Assembly: GCA_035506535.1 (NCBI GenBank)
Contig: DATJPE010000040.1
Location: forward strand, 1-40,648
DNA length: 40,648 nucleotides
Origin: Actinomycetes bacterium
GTDB taxonomy: Bacteria > Actinomycetota > Actinomycetes > DATJPE01
Reading direction: 5' to 3'
In this document: in pieces, positions 9,801 through 17,504 of the stretch
Numbering within the stretch: the first letter of the stretch is position 1
Layout: each line of letters starts with the position of its first letter
Made by a program: the position numbers and the translations under genes
The notes under the pieces: model-generated
Databases searched by the model: none
What the model was told of the DNA's origin: nothing
What the model saw: the letters and a program-made list of their open reading frames with translations, nothing else

Positions 9801-10232
9801 TCAGGCGTCGGGCTCCAGGGTGAGGCTGATCGAGTTGATGCAGTACCGCTGGTCGGTCGGCGTCGGGTAGCCCTCACCGTCGAAGACGTGGCCCAGGTGG
9901 GAGCCGCAGGTGGCGCAGCGGACCTCCACCCGCCGCATGCCGAAGGACCGGTCCTCGATCTCCACCACGGCGTCCCCGGCGAGCGGGGAGAAGAACGACG
10001 GCCACCCGCAGTGCGACTCGAACTTGGTCTCGGACCGGAACAGCTCGGCCCCGCACGCCCGGCAGCGGTACACCCCGACCGTCTTGGTGTCGGTGTACTC
10101 GCCGGTGAAGGCCCGTTCGGTGCCCGCTTCGCGCAGGACGTGGTACTCAGCCGGGCTGAGCTGCTCGCGCCACTGCTCCTCGGACTTCGTGACCGGGTAC
10201 GTCGCCTCGTCGGCGGTCTTCCTCATCGACAT
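9801..10232 (-). CDS. msrB: Peptide-methionine (R)-S-oxide reductase
   Basis: The 143-residue MsrB reduces the R epimer of methionine sulfoxide in proteins. Two CxxC pairs (CRAC and CATC) form the structural zinc site, GWPSF is the substrate-binding motif, and the catalytic cysteine is in RYCINS near the C-terminus. The ribosome site AAGGAGG with a 5-nt spacer decides for the ATG at 10232; a longer reading frame starts at 10256. It is convergent with hemQ and divergent from the LigD polymerase gene. The role is oxidative-damage repair in the cytosol. Confidence 0.97.
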   Translation of the reverse strand: MSMRKTADEATYPVTKSEEQWREQLSPAEYHVLREAGTERAFTGEYTDTKTVGVYRCRACGAELFRSETKFESHCGWPSFFSPLAGDAVVEIEDRSFGMRRVEVRCATCGSHLGHVFDGEGYPTPTDQRYCINSISLTLEPDA

Positions 10233-10290
10233 GACGTCCTCCTTCGCCCGCCTCAACCGCCGAGCCGGTCGAGGTGTTCCGCGGACGCGC

Positions 10291-10296
10291 TACCGT
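10291..10296 (+). promoter_or_regulatory. -10 box TACCGT, leaderless promoter of ligD polymerase
   Basis: TACCGT is followed by 7 nt and then the ATG at 10304. There is no ribosome binding site, so the mRNA should start at or next to the ATG. Confidence 0.5.
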
Positions 10297-10303
10297 CGCG
10301 TGC

Positions 10304-11329
10304 ATGCCCACTCCCGCGGTCGAGGTCGAGGTCGACGGGATCGCCGTACGCGTGTCCAACCCCGACAAGGCCTACTTCCCGGACGGTACGACCAAGGGCG
10401 ACGTCGTGCGGCACGTCCTGACCTGTGCGCCCGGCCTGGTCCAGGCGCTGCGCGACCGGCCGACCTACCTCGAGCGCTACCCCGAGGGCGTCGAGGGTGA
10501 GCAGATCTACCAGAAGCGGGTGCCCGAGAAGCGCCCCGAGTGGGTCGACACCGTGGACGTCACCTTCCCGAGCGGCCGGGGCGCCACGGCGCTGTGCGTC
10601 ACGCGGGCGGCGCACGTCGTCTGGGCCGCCAACCTGGGCACCCTTCGCTTCCACCCCTGGCCCACCCGCCGCGACGTCGAGCACCCCGACGAGCTGCGCA
10701 TCGACCTCGACCCGCAGCCCGGCACCGGCTTCGAGGAGGCACGGGGTACCGCCGCCGTCGTCCAGGGCATGCTCAATGAGCTGGGCCTGGTGGGCTGGCC
10801 CAAGACCAGCGGCGGGCGCGGGATCCACGTCTACGTGCGCATCCAGCCGCGCTGGGGGTTCCAGGAGGTACGTCGCGCCGCGCTGGCCCTCGCTCGCGAG
10901 GCCGAGCGCCGCGACCCCGACCTGGTCACCAGCAGGTGGTGGAAGGAGGAGCGCGGGGTCCGGGTCCTCATCGACTACAACCAGAACGCGCGCGACCGTA
11001 CCGTCGCCTCGGCCTACTCGGTCCGGCCGACCCCGGGGGCGTACGTCTCCGCGCCCTTCTCCTGGGCCGAGCTGGCCGACGTCGACCCGAGGGAGTTCAC
11101 CGTCCGCAACTCGGTCGAGTGGTACCCGGCGCGCGCCGACGTCCACGCCGGCATCGACGACGTCGCGCACGACCTCGGCCCGCTGCTGGCGTGGGCCGAC
11201 CGCGACGAGGCGGCCGGGCTCGGCGACGCCCCGTACCCCCCGAACTACCCGAAGATGCCCGGCGAGCCTCCTCGCGTCCAGCCCAGCCGGATGAACCCGA
11301 GCAACTGGCTGGAGCCCGAGGGCGGGTGA
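10304..11329 (+). CDS. ligD: Non-homologous end-joining DNA polymerase (LigD polymerase domain)
   Basis: This 341-residue stand-alone primase-polymerase matches the polymerase domain of LigD. It extends or fills DNA ends, often with ribonucleotides, during end joining. The catalytic metal motif is LRIDLDPQPG (D134 and D136), followed by the nucleotide-binding KTSGGRGIHVYV and a third acidic site in VLIDYNQNARDRTVASAYS. No ligase or phosphoesterase domain is fused, so this is a split version; an ATP-dependent ligase lies 2.4 kb away on the other strand. No ku gene is in the window. The ATG at 10304 fits both the -10 box upstream and the family N-terminus. Confidence 0.93.
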   Translation: MPTPAVEVEVDGIAVRVSNPDKAYFPDGTTKGDVVRHVLTCAPGLVQALRDRPTYLERYPEGVEGEQIYQKRVPEKRPEWVDTVDVTFPSGRGATALCVTRAAHVVWAANLGTLRFHPWPTRRDVEHPDELRIDLDPQPGTGFEEARGTAAVVQGMLNELGLVGWPKTSGGRGIHVYVRIQPRWGFQEVRRAALALAREAERRDPDLVTSRWWKEERGVRVLIDYNQNARDRTVASAYSVRPTPGAYVSAPFSWAELADVDPREFTVRNSVEWYPARADVHAGIDDVAHDLGPLLAWADRDEAAGLGDAPYPPNYPKMPGEPPRVQPSRMNPSNWLEPEGG

Positions 11330-11571
11330 GCCGTGGAAGCGTGTCCTGCCCCGTACCTCGAACGCCTGCACGCGTTGCCTGCGTCGTGCGCCGGGACGAC
11401 ATGATCGACACGGCCGTGAGCGAGGCGCAGGCAAGGTCAGGCGTACGTCGGCTCGGACCTGGGTGGACCCGCTGGGTCGCTTCGCCCGCCGGGGAGGCAC
11501 ACTGGATGCCGAGCGTGACCGTCGGCAGTGCGGCTCGGCCGGACGCCCTCGAGCGGATGGAGGTGTCACGG

Positions 11572-11730
11572 ATGGCTCATCTTGTGGCTGGCACGGTGCT
11601 GACCTGTGCGCACGAGCACTGCGCGTGCCGGGTGCGCATAGAGTCCGAGTGCGACTGTGAAGGCGCGACCGAGGGCTCGCACTACACGTGCGCCTGCGGG
11701 GCACCCATGGTGGTTGTCGAGGGCAACTGA
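11572..11730 (+). CDS. MymT-like metallothionein
   Basis: This 52-residue protein has seven cysteines (12, 17, 19, 27, 29, 40, 42) arranged CxxxxCxC, CxC, CxC. The segment AGTVLTCAHEHCACRVRIE closely resembles, from memory, the Cu(I)-binding metallothionein MymT of M. tuberculosis, which protects against copper. A cytosolic copper or zinc buffer is the likely role. The ATG at 11572 gives the family length; upstream in-frame sequence looks non-coding. The 242 nt upstream hold no recognisable RicR/CsoR box. It converges on a BlaI-type repressor that also carries a cysteine cluster. Confidence 0.82.
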   Translation: MAHLVAGTVLTCAHEHCACRVRIESECDCEGATEGSHYTCACGAPMVVVEGN

Positions 11731-11733
11731 GCG

Positions 11734-11762
11734 ACCAGAGGCCGGATTGGTGAGGCTCTGGT
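11734..11762. terminator. Hairpin terminator between metallothionein and repressor
   Basis: ACCAGAGGCC pairs with GGCTCTGGT, giving 9 bp with one bulged G, followed by TTG. It fills the 44-nt convergent gap. Confidence 0.6.
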
Positions 11763-11774
11763 TTGTGGCGCCGC

Positions 11775-12194
11775 CTAGGACGGAAGCGCTCGCCGGATAA
11801 CATCCAGCTCTTCGCGCGACAGGCTGCCGACGAACCGCTGCAGGGCGGCGTCCGGGCTCTCGTCAGCCGACAGCGCTTCGTACATCATCGCCGCCGTGTG
11901 GGCGCCGCGGCCGCCGACCGGCTGGTAGTGCTTCACCCGCCCCTCCAGACGGCAGCGCAGTACGCCCTTGCGGACCAGACGATCCAGCACTGTGCCCACG
12001 GTGGAGTAGGCGTAGTCAGGCACCTGGTCGGTGACCTCGCGTACGGTCACGTCGGGCCCCGCCGAGCGCCAGACGAGATCCATGATGCGGCTCTCGAGGG
12101 CGCTGATCCGGCTCGCCCGGCACTGGCAGTCCGTGCACAGGCAGGGGTCGCACGAGCACATCGGGTTGTGCGGCTCCACCTCGCGCCTGGCCAT
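11775..12194 (-). CDS. BlaI/MecI/CopY-family repressor with N-terminal cysteine cluster
   Basis: The 139-residue protein has a BlaI-type winged helix (LESRIMDLVWRSAGPDVTVREV, then YSTVGTVLDRLVRKGVL, then a wing ending in HYQPV) and a C-terminal dimerisation helix region. Unusually, residues 13-25 read CSCDPCLCTDCQC, six cysteines in 13 residues, like a metallothionein cluster. Firmicute CopY repressors sense copper with a C-terminal CxC-x4-CxC; here the cluster is at the other end. A metal-responsive repressor is therefore inferred. A -10-like TATCCT (12209-12204) lies 9 nt before the ATG at 12194, consistent with a leaderless start. An internal ATG before CSCD is an alternative that keeps the cluster. 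Likely targets are itself and the convergent metallothionein gene. Confidence 0.85.
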   Translation of the reverse strand: MARREVEPHNPMCSCDPCLCTDCQCRASRISALESRIMDLVWRSAGPDVTVREVTDQVPDYAYSTVGTVLDRLVRKGVLRCRLEGRVKHYQPVGGRGAHTAAMMYEALSADESPDAALQRFVGSLSREELDVIRRALPS

Positions 12195-12263
12195 CGCATG
12201 GTCAGGATAGGGCAGAAGGAGGATCACAAGCGGGCCAGGGGCGCGGACTCGGGCCGCACGTCG

Positions 12264-12269
12264 TAGCGT
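12264..12269 (+). promoter_or_regulatory. -10 box TAGCGT upstream of cysteine hydrolase
   Basis: TAGCGT would place the transcript start near 12276, about 29 nt before the GTG at 12305, which has its own ribosome site (AGGAGG). No clear -35 is seen. Confidence 0.4.
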
Positions 12270-12304
12270 GACGACAGGTTCCCCCACCTACAGGAGGTTG
12301 GCTC

Positions 12305-12952
12305 GTGAAGCTCAAGCCCGAGGAGACGGCGGTCGTCCTCATCGAGTACCAGAACGACTTCACCACCGAGGGTGGTGCGCTGCACGGTGCAGTGGCCGAG
12401 GTGATGGACAAGACCGGCATGCTCGCGAACACCGCCGCCGCCGTCGAACAGGCCAGGGACGCGGGGGCGACGATCATCCACGCGCCGATCACGTTCGTGG
12501 ACGGCTACGGCGAGATCACCGGCGAGCCGTACGGGATCCTCAAGGGCGTCGTCGACTCCCACGCCTTCGTCAAGGGCTCATGGGGCGCGGACTTCTCCGC
12601 CGAGGTGAGCCCGAAGCCGGGCGACATCGTCGTCGAGGGCAAGCGCGGCCTGGACGCGTTCGCCTCGACCAACCTCGACTTCATCCTGCGCAGCAAGGGC
12701 ATCAGGAACGTCGCGCTCGGTGGGTTCCTCACCAACTGCTGCGTGGAGTCCACCATGCGCAGCGCGTACGAGAAGGGGTTCAACGTCATCACGCTCACCG
12801 ACTGCGTCGCGGCGACGTCGATGGCCGAGCAGGACTCCGCGATCAGCCAGGACTACCCGATGTTCAGCCGCCCCACGGAGTCGGCCGCCTTCGTCTCCGC
12901 CCTCAAGGGCGAGGCCGAGGTAGCCGGCGAGGGACGCGGCTACCAGGCCTGA
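12305..12952 (+). CDS. Cysteine hydrolase, isochorismatase-like
   Basis: The 215-residue protein has the catalytic triad of the isochorismatase-like hydrolases: Asp18 in EYQNDF, Lys113 in EGKRGLDAF and Cys146 in GFLTNCCVEST. Family members hydrolyse amide or vinyl-ether bonds (nicotinamide, ureidoacrylate, N-carbamoyl compounds, isochorismate); the substrate cannot be told here. The GTG start is preceded by AGGAGG at good spacing. It stands alone between the BlaI-type repressor (divergent) and a palindromic terminator. Confidence 0.93.
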   Translation: MKLKPEETAVVLIEYQNDFTTEGGALHGAVAEVMDKTGMLANTAAAVEQARDAGATIIHAPITFVDGYGEITGEPYGILKGVVDSHAFVKGSWGADFSAEVSPKPGDIVVEGKRGLDAFASTNLDFILRSKGIRNVALGGFLTNCCVESTMRSAYEKGFNVITLTDCVAATSMAEQDSAISQDYPMFSRPTESAAFVSALKGEAEVAGEGRGYQA

Positions 12953-12971
12953 CCCACCTCCGCTGCTCATC

Positions 12972-13026
12972 CCGAATGAACGCGGCGTTCAGTCGGTCCT
13001 ATTGGCTGAACGCCGCGTTCATTCGG
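12972..13026. terminator. Palindromic element copy 1 (20-bp stem, 13-nt loop)
   Basis: Left arm CGAATGAACGCGGCGTTCAG (12973-12992) pairs perfectly with 13006-13025; an outer C-G pair extends it. The loop is TCGGTCCTATTGG. It lies between convergent genes and could terminate both. All 53 core bases, loop included, are identical to the copy at 13549-13601. Confidence 0.85.
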
Positions 13027-13039
13027 GCAACAGCGGGGG

Positions 13040-13489
13040 TCAGCTGACGACGCGGTCGGTCCCGGAGACGACGTGCAGCACGGGGACCTCGACCCGTTCG
13101 CGGAGCTGGTTGGCCCAGTCGCGGCGCAGGGAGTCCTCGAGCCAGTGCGGGGGCGTGATCACCCAGATCTCACTCGCCGACACCGTGGTCGCCGCCTCGA
13201 CGACAGAGGTGAGCGTGTCTCGGCCCGCGAGCTCGCCGTCGGCCTCCACGCCAGCCTCGCGCAGGGCTGCCAAGGATGCCTCCAGCGCCTTCTCGGGCTC
13301 CCACTCGTCGGGGAACTGCCCCGCGGACACGGCCTCGTCGACCAGCCGGGCGAGCCGTCCGCCCTCGGGCACCGTCGCCGCGACCAGGTGCACGACCGTG
13401 TCGGCTCCGTAATAGGCGGCCAGCCGCTCGACGTCGTGCGGGTGCAGGGGGTGCTCGATGAGCGCGAGGATCGTCGTCACGCGGGACAC
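13040..13489 (-). CDS. Universal-stress-protein-like hypothetical protein
   Basis: This 149-residue protein shows alternating strand and helix like a USP/HUP fold. The N-terminal strand is TTILALIEHPLHPHDVERLA, then a strand VVHLVAATVPEGG, a helical middle (EKALEASLAALREAGVEADG), a strand ASEIWVITPPHWLED and the last strand VPVLHVVSG. The usual nucleotide-binding GxxG motif of ATP-binding USPs is not seen. Its function is unknown. It is flanked on both sides by identical 53-bp palindromes, with the ligase gene upstream on the same strand. Confidence 0.65.
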   Translation of the reverse strand: MSRVTTILALIEHPLHPHDVERLAAYYGADTVVHLVAATVPEGGRLARLVDEAVSAGQFPDEWEPEKALEASLAALREAGVEADGELAGRDTLTSVVEAATTVSASEIWVITPPHWLEDSLRRDWANQLRERVEVPVLHVVSGTDRVVS

Positions 13490-13548
13490 CCTAAGAGGCG
13501 CGTCCTGGCCGCACGAACCCGGCGCGCTCCACGCCCCTTCACCCTGAC

Positions 13549-13601
13549 CGAATGAACGCGGCGTTCAGTCGGTCCTATTGGCTGAACGCCGCGTTCATTC
13601 G
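13549..13601. terminator. Palindromic element copy 2, identical to copy 1
   Basis: The 20-bp arms and 13-nt loop are identical to 12973-13025 and in the same orientation. It lies downstream of the ligase gene and just upstream of the USP-like gene, so it may end the treZ-ribD-like-ligase transcript. Confidence 0.85.
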
Positions 13602-13652
13602 AAGCGGGCAGGGGCCGACGCGAGGGCAGCGGGCGGCCGGGGGGGCGACAGG

Positions 13653-13688
13653 GGGGAGTGGGCGAGGTGGGGGGAGTGGGCGAGGTGG
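13653..13688. repeat. Tandem 18-bp G-rich repeat, two copies
   Basis: GGGGAGTGGGCGAGGTGG occurs twice in tandem directly before the ligase stop codon (its 3' untranslated side). Four or more G-runs per strand could form a quadruplex. No function is evident. Confidence 0.7.
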
Positions 13689-13695
13689 GGCGCGG

Positions 13696-14775
13696 TCAGG
13701 CCAGGAGGGTGGCCAGGTCGAAGCTGACCGGGCGCTCGAGCTGCTCGTACGTGCACGAGCGGGGGTCGCGGTCGTCGCGCCAGCGACGCCACTGGGCGGT
13801 ATGCCGGAAGCGTGAGCCCTCCATGTGGTCGTAGGCCACCTCGACGACCCGTTCCGGACGCAGCGCCACCCACGAGAGGTCCTTGCCCGAGTTCCACCTC
13901 GACACCGCCCCGGGCATCCGCTCCGGTACGCCCTCGCCGGCGAAGGACGCCCACGCCCCCCACGGGTGCGCCGCCAGGTCGTCGGTACGCCACGGGGCGA
14001 GCTCCTCGACCAGCTCGGCGCGCCTCTTCATCGGGAAGGCCGCGCACACCCCGACGTGCTGCAGCTGGCCCGCGTCGTCGTACAGGCCCAGCAGCAACGA
14101 CCCGACGACACCTCCCGACTTGTGCCAGCGGAAGCCCGCGACGACGCAGTCGGCGGTCCGCTCGTGCTTGACCTTGAGCATGGCCCGCTCGTCGGGCCGG
14201 TACGTGCCCGCGAGGGGCTTCGCCACGATGCCGTCGAGCCCGGCGCCTTCGAACGCGTCGAACCACTCGCGGGCCAGCCCGACGTCGTCGGTCGCCGGCG
14301 TCACGAACACCGGCGGTACGGCGTCGGCGAGCGCCTCGACCAGGCGGGCCCGGCGGAGGGCGAACGCCACGCTGGTGAGGTCCTCGTCACCGATCGCGAG
14401 CAGGTCGAAGGCGACGAAGGACGCGGGCGTCTGCTCGGCGAGCAGGCGTACCCGGGAGTCGGCCGGGTGGATGCGCTGGAGCAACGCCTCGAAGTCCAGG
14501 CTCGGGCCGTTGGCGATGACGACCTCGCCGTCGACGACGCAGCGGTGCGGGAGCTGGGCTCGTACCGCCGCCACGACCTCAGGGAAGTAGCGGGTCAGCG
14601 GGCGCTCGCCGCGGCTGGACAGCTCGACCTCGTCGCCGTCGCGGAAGACGATGCAGCGGAAGCCGTCCCACTTCGGCTCGTAGAGCAGCCCGCCCTCGAC
14701 GCTGGACGGCTCCGGGACACCGCGTACGGACTTCGCCAGCATGGGGGCGATCGGCGGGGCCAGCGGGAGCCTCAT
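13696..14775 (-). CDS. ATP-dependent DNA ligase (LigC type)
   Basis: The 359-residue ligase has a nucleotidyltransferase domain followed by an OB fold and no polymerase or nuclease extension. The adenylated lysine is K35 in YEPKWDGFR. Further motifs are DGEVVI, the segment VAFDLL, DGIVAKPL and LKVKH. It seals nicks or breaks using ATP and resembles the LigC class of actinobacteria, which can support end joining. The ATG at 14775 overlaps the preceding reductase stop (ATGA), so the two are co-translated. Its partner could be the LigD-type polymerase at 10.3 kb. Confidence 0.93.
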   Translation of the reverse strand: MRLPLAPPIAPMLAKSVRGVPEPSSVEGGLLYEPKWDGFRCIVFRDGDEVELSSRGERPLTRYFPEVVAAVRAQLPHRCVVDGEVVIANGPSLDFEALLQRIHPADSRVRLLAEQTPASFVAFDLLAIGDEDLTSVAFALRRARLVEALADAVPPVFVTPATDDVGLAREWFDAFEGAGLDGIVAKPLAGTYRPDERAMLKVKHERTADCVVAGFRWHKSGGVVGSLLLGLYDDAGQLQHVGVCAAFPMKRRAELVEELAPWRTDDLAAHPWGAWASFAGEGVPERMPGAVSRWNSGKDLSWVALRPERVVEVAYDHMEGSRFRHTAQWRRWRDDRDPRSCTYEQLERPVSFDLATLLA

Positions 14776-15446
14776 GGCCGCTGCCAGCGCGCGAAGAGGA
14801 AGCCGTCGTCCGTGAGCAGCTGGGCGAGGCGCCACGGCTGCGTGGGCAGCCATGGTCCGCGCACCATCCGCGAGCCGTCGCCGCCGACGACGAGGGGAGA
14901 AGTCGTCGTGCACAGCTCGTCGACCAGGCCGTCGGCGAGCAGACCCGCGAGCAGGCTCGGCCCGCCCTCGCAGACGATGCGCGTCATCCCCCGGGCCCGC
15001 AGCGCGGCCAGGCCGGCCGTCAGGTCCACCCGCTCCTCCCCGGCCAGGACGACCTCGGCGACCTCCCGCGCGGCCTCGAGGCGTCCGGCCGGCGCCGAGC
15101 GCGCGGTCAGCAGGACCGTGCGGTGGCGCGCCTCGGTGAACAGGGGGCGTGCCAGGTCGATGCCGATCCGGTTGCTCACCACGACGATGGGGCGCGCGCT
15201 GGGGCCGTACCCCTCGGCGCTCGCCGTGCCGGCGCCGACCAGCACCGCGTCGGAGCCCGCCCGCAGGGCGGCGAAGACCGCCTTGTCCGCGGGTCCCGAG
15301 ATGGACCCGGACCGCCCGTCCGGGCCTGCGACCGAACCGTCCAGCGTGGTCACCATCGAGGCGCGCAGCCAGGGGGTGGCGTCGGGGACGGCGTACGCCG
15401 GCTCGACCTCGACGTCCTCCTCGGGGGAGGGCAGCAGGCGGCGCAT
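14772..15446 (-). CDS. Pyrimidine reductase family protein (RibD C-terminal domain)
   Basis: The 224-residue protein matches the reductase half of RibD, an NADPH-dependent dihydrofolate-reductase-like fold. The signature MVTTLDGSVAGPDGRSG is followed by FAALRAGSDAVLVGAGTA and, late in the chain, RIVCEGGPSLLAGLLADGLVDE. The N-terminal deaminase domain of RibD is missing. Stand-alone copies are common in actinobacteria and may reduce a pyrimidine or a related substrate. It lies 35 nt after treZ and overlaps the ligase gene, so an operon treZ-reductase-ligase is likely. Confidence 0.9.
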   Translation of the reverse strand: MRRLLPSPEEDVEVEPAYAVPDATPWLRASMVTTLDGSVAGPDGRSGSISGPADKAVFAALRAGSDAVLVGAGTASAEGYGPSARPIVVVSNRIGIDLARPLFTEARHRTVLLTARSAPAGRLEAAREVAEVVLAGEERVDLTAGLAALRARGMTRIVCEGGPSLLAGLLADGLVDELCTTTSPLVVGGDGSRMVRGPWLPTQPWRLAQLLTDDGFLFARWQRP

Positions 15447-15481
15447 GCCGCCACCTTAGGCACCGGTGACGACATCGCGGG

Positions 15482-17197
15482 TCAGCCCAGCACGAGCACC
15501 TCGCCGCCCATCAGCCAGTCCGACGACGGGACGTCGGCGGGCCAACGCAGCAGCACGGTCCCGGGCACCTCCGGCATGGGGGTCGGCCCGCGGCCCAGGT
15601 TGGCCACCACCGTCACCGTGGGCCGACGCATCACGACCACCGCGCGCTCGCGCTCCACCTCCGCGTCCCAGGCGTCGGACACGACTCCGGGCAGCGAGCG
15701 CCGGATCGTGACGAGATCGGCGTACCAGCGCAGCAGCCGGGCGTGCTCCTCTTCCGCCGCCTCCTGCCAGTCCAGGATCGAGGCGAGGTAGGTCCTCGGG
15801 TCCTGCGGGTCGGGTACGTCCTTGGCCGGCCACCCGGGGAACTCGCGGCGGCGGCCCTCGCGGACGCGCCGGGCAAGGGCGGGATCGGAGAAGGAGCTGA
15901 AGAAGCACCACGGGGTCGACGCGCCCCACTCCTCGCCCATGAACAGCATCGGCGTGAAGGGACCCAGCAGGAGCAGGGCGGCCCCTGCCGCGAGCGCGCC
16001 GACGTCGACCAGGGCGGCCAGCCGCTCGCCTGCGGCTCGGTTGCCCACCTGGTCGTGCGTCTGCAGCGACGCGACGAAGCGCCAGGGCTCGAGGGCGCGT
16101 GGGCCGCTGCGCGGCACCGGACGACCGTGCGAGCGGCCACGGAAGGACGACCACGTGCCGTCGTGGAAGAAGGCGCCCGCGAACACCTTGGTGAGGGCTC
16201 CGGGGTCGGCGAAGTCGGCGTAGTACCCCTCTCGTTCCCCGGTCAGCGCGACGTGCAGCGCGTGGTGGATGTCGTCGCTCCACTGCGCGTGCAGGCCAAG
16301 CCCGCCCAGCGTTCGCCGCGTGACGGTCGCGGGATCGTTGCGGTCGGACTCGGCGACCAGGAGCAGCGGGCGGCCGGTCTCGTCCGCGAGCCGGTCCACC
16401 GCCGCGCTGAGCTCCTCGAGATAGGGGGTCGCGCGTTCGTCGCGAAACGCGTGGATCGCATCGAGGCGAAGCCCGTCGAGGTGGAAGTCCCGCAACCACG
16501 ACAGCGCGTTCTCGCACAAGAAGGCGCGGACCTCGTCGGACCCCGGGCCGTCGAGGTTCACGGCCGGACCCCACGGCGTCTCCTCGGCCGCGAAGTAGGG
16601 TCCGAACTCGTGCAGGTACTCCCCGGCCGGACCGAGGTGGTTGTGCACGACGTCGAGCAGCACACCGAGACCGCGACGGTGGGCCGCGTCGACGAATCTC
16701 TTGAGCGCGTCGGGCCCGCCGTACCGCTCGTGCACCGCCCAGAGGTCGACCCCGTCGTAGCCCCAGCCGCGGTCGCCGTCGAAGGCGGCCAGCGGCATCA
16801 GCTCGACGAAGTCCGCCCCGAGCTCCTGGAGGTGCTCGAGGCGCGCTGCCGCCGCGTCCAGGGTCCCGGCGGGCGTGAACGTCCCGACGTGCAGCTCGTA
16901 GAGCACCGCCCCGCGCAGCTCGCGACCGCGCCACCGGTTGTCCCGCCAGGGGAAGAGCGTGTGGTCGTACGCCGCCGACGCGGCGTGCACGCCGTCCGGC
17001 TGCCACGAGCTGCGCGGGTCCGGTCGTGGCGGCCCGCCGTCGAGGGAGAAGGAGTAGCGCTGGCCGTGCGCGAGGTCCATGTCCCCGACCCACCAGCCGT
17101 CGCCCGTGGGCCGTAGCGGGAAGGCCGGCCCGTTCTCGCTGCCGCGGACCAGGTCGACGTGCTCGGCCGCAGGGGCCCAGACGCGCGGGCGGATCAT
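15482..17197 (-). CDS. treZ: Malto-oligosyltrehalose trehalohydrolase
   Basis: The 571-residue GH13 enzyme has an N-terminal beta domain (RPRVWAPAAEHVDLV) and the catalytic barrel. It releases free trehalose from malto-oligosyltrehalose made by TreY. Visible motifs are the barrel segment LLDVVHNHLG, the nucleophile Asp in LDGLRLDAIHAF, the acid Glu in LLVAESDRND and the transition-state Asp in LQTHDQVGNR. PMLFMGEEWGASTPW is a TreZ hallmark. It starts 15 nt after the GlsB-like gene on the same strand, and treX-treY are 3 kb away rather than adjacent. Confidence 0.97.
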   Translation of the reverse strand: MIRPRVWAPAAEHVDLVRGSENGPAFPLRPTGDGWWVGDMDLAHGQRYSFSLDGGPPRPDPRSSWQPDGVHAASAAYDHTLFPWRDNRWRGRELRGAVLYELHVGTFTPAGTLDAAAARLEHLQELGADFVELMPLAAFDGDRGWGYDGVDLWAVHERYGGPDALKRFVDAAHRRGLGVLLDVVHNHLGPAGEYLHEFGPYFAAEETPWGPAVNLDGPGSDEVRAFLCENALSWLRDFHLDGLRLDAIHAFRDERATPYLEELSAAVDRLADETGRPLLLVAESDRNDPATVTRRTLGGLGLHAQWSDDIHHALHVALTGEREGYYADFADPGALTKVFAGAFFHDGTWSSFRGRSHGRPVPRSGPRALEPWRFVASLQTHDQVGNRAAGERLAALVDVGALAAGAALLLLGPFTPMLFMGEEWGASTPWCFFSSFSDPALARRVREGRRREFPGWPAKDVPDPQDPRTYLASILDWQEAAEEEHARLLRWYADLVTIRRSLPGVVSDAWDAEVERERAVVVMRRPTVTVVANLGRGPTPMPEVPGTVLLRWPADVPSSDWLMGGEVLVLG

Positions 17198-17212
17198 CAG
17201 GGACGGGACGGC

Positions 17213-17452
17213 TCAGCGCTGCTGCAACCGGGTGAACGGGAGCACGAGCAGGGCCGCCACGATGACCTGGGCCGCGAAGGTGAGCCAGAACCCCCAGTGC
17301 AGTGCTGCGCCGATTGCGAGCCCCACCCCTGCCCCGACCAGGCCGATGAGGACGGTGAGCAGGCACCCGATCGGCGCCCGGTCACGGACGACGAGGCGGC
17401 CCAGCGCGCCGACGACGACGGCCGCGAACAGCCCCGAGAACAGCCCGCTCAC
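17213..17452 (-). CDS. GlsB/YeaQ/YmgE-family stress membrane protein
   Basis: This 79-residue, three-helix membrane protein has glycine-rich helices: FSGLFAAVVVGALGRLVV, then CLLTVLIGLVGAGVGLAIG and FWLTFAAQVIVAALLVL, ending in the basic RLQQR. This is the transglycosylase-associated (GlsB) family, small envelope proteins induced by stress. The start is GTG at 17452 or 17458. It is divergent from PPK2 over about 50 nt and lies directly upstream of treZ, suggesting shared stress control. Confidence 0.75.
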   Translation of the reverse strand: MSGLFSGLFAAVVVGALGRLVVRDRAPIGCLLTVLIGLVGAGVGLAIGAALHWGFWLTFAAQVIVAALLVLPFTRLQQR

Positions 17453-17504
17453 GTGCACGCGTCGTAGCCTGGCACACCCGGACCCGTCGGATGAGGAGGC
17501 ATGC

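Noticed and set aside
12973-13601. Possible insertion sequence bounded by inverted repeats
   Set aside because: The two palindromes are direct copies, the gene between them is not a transposase, and no target-site duplication is evident.
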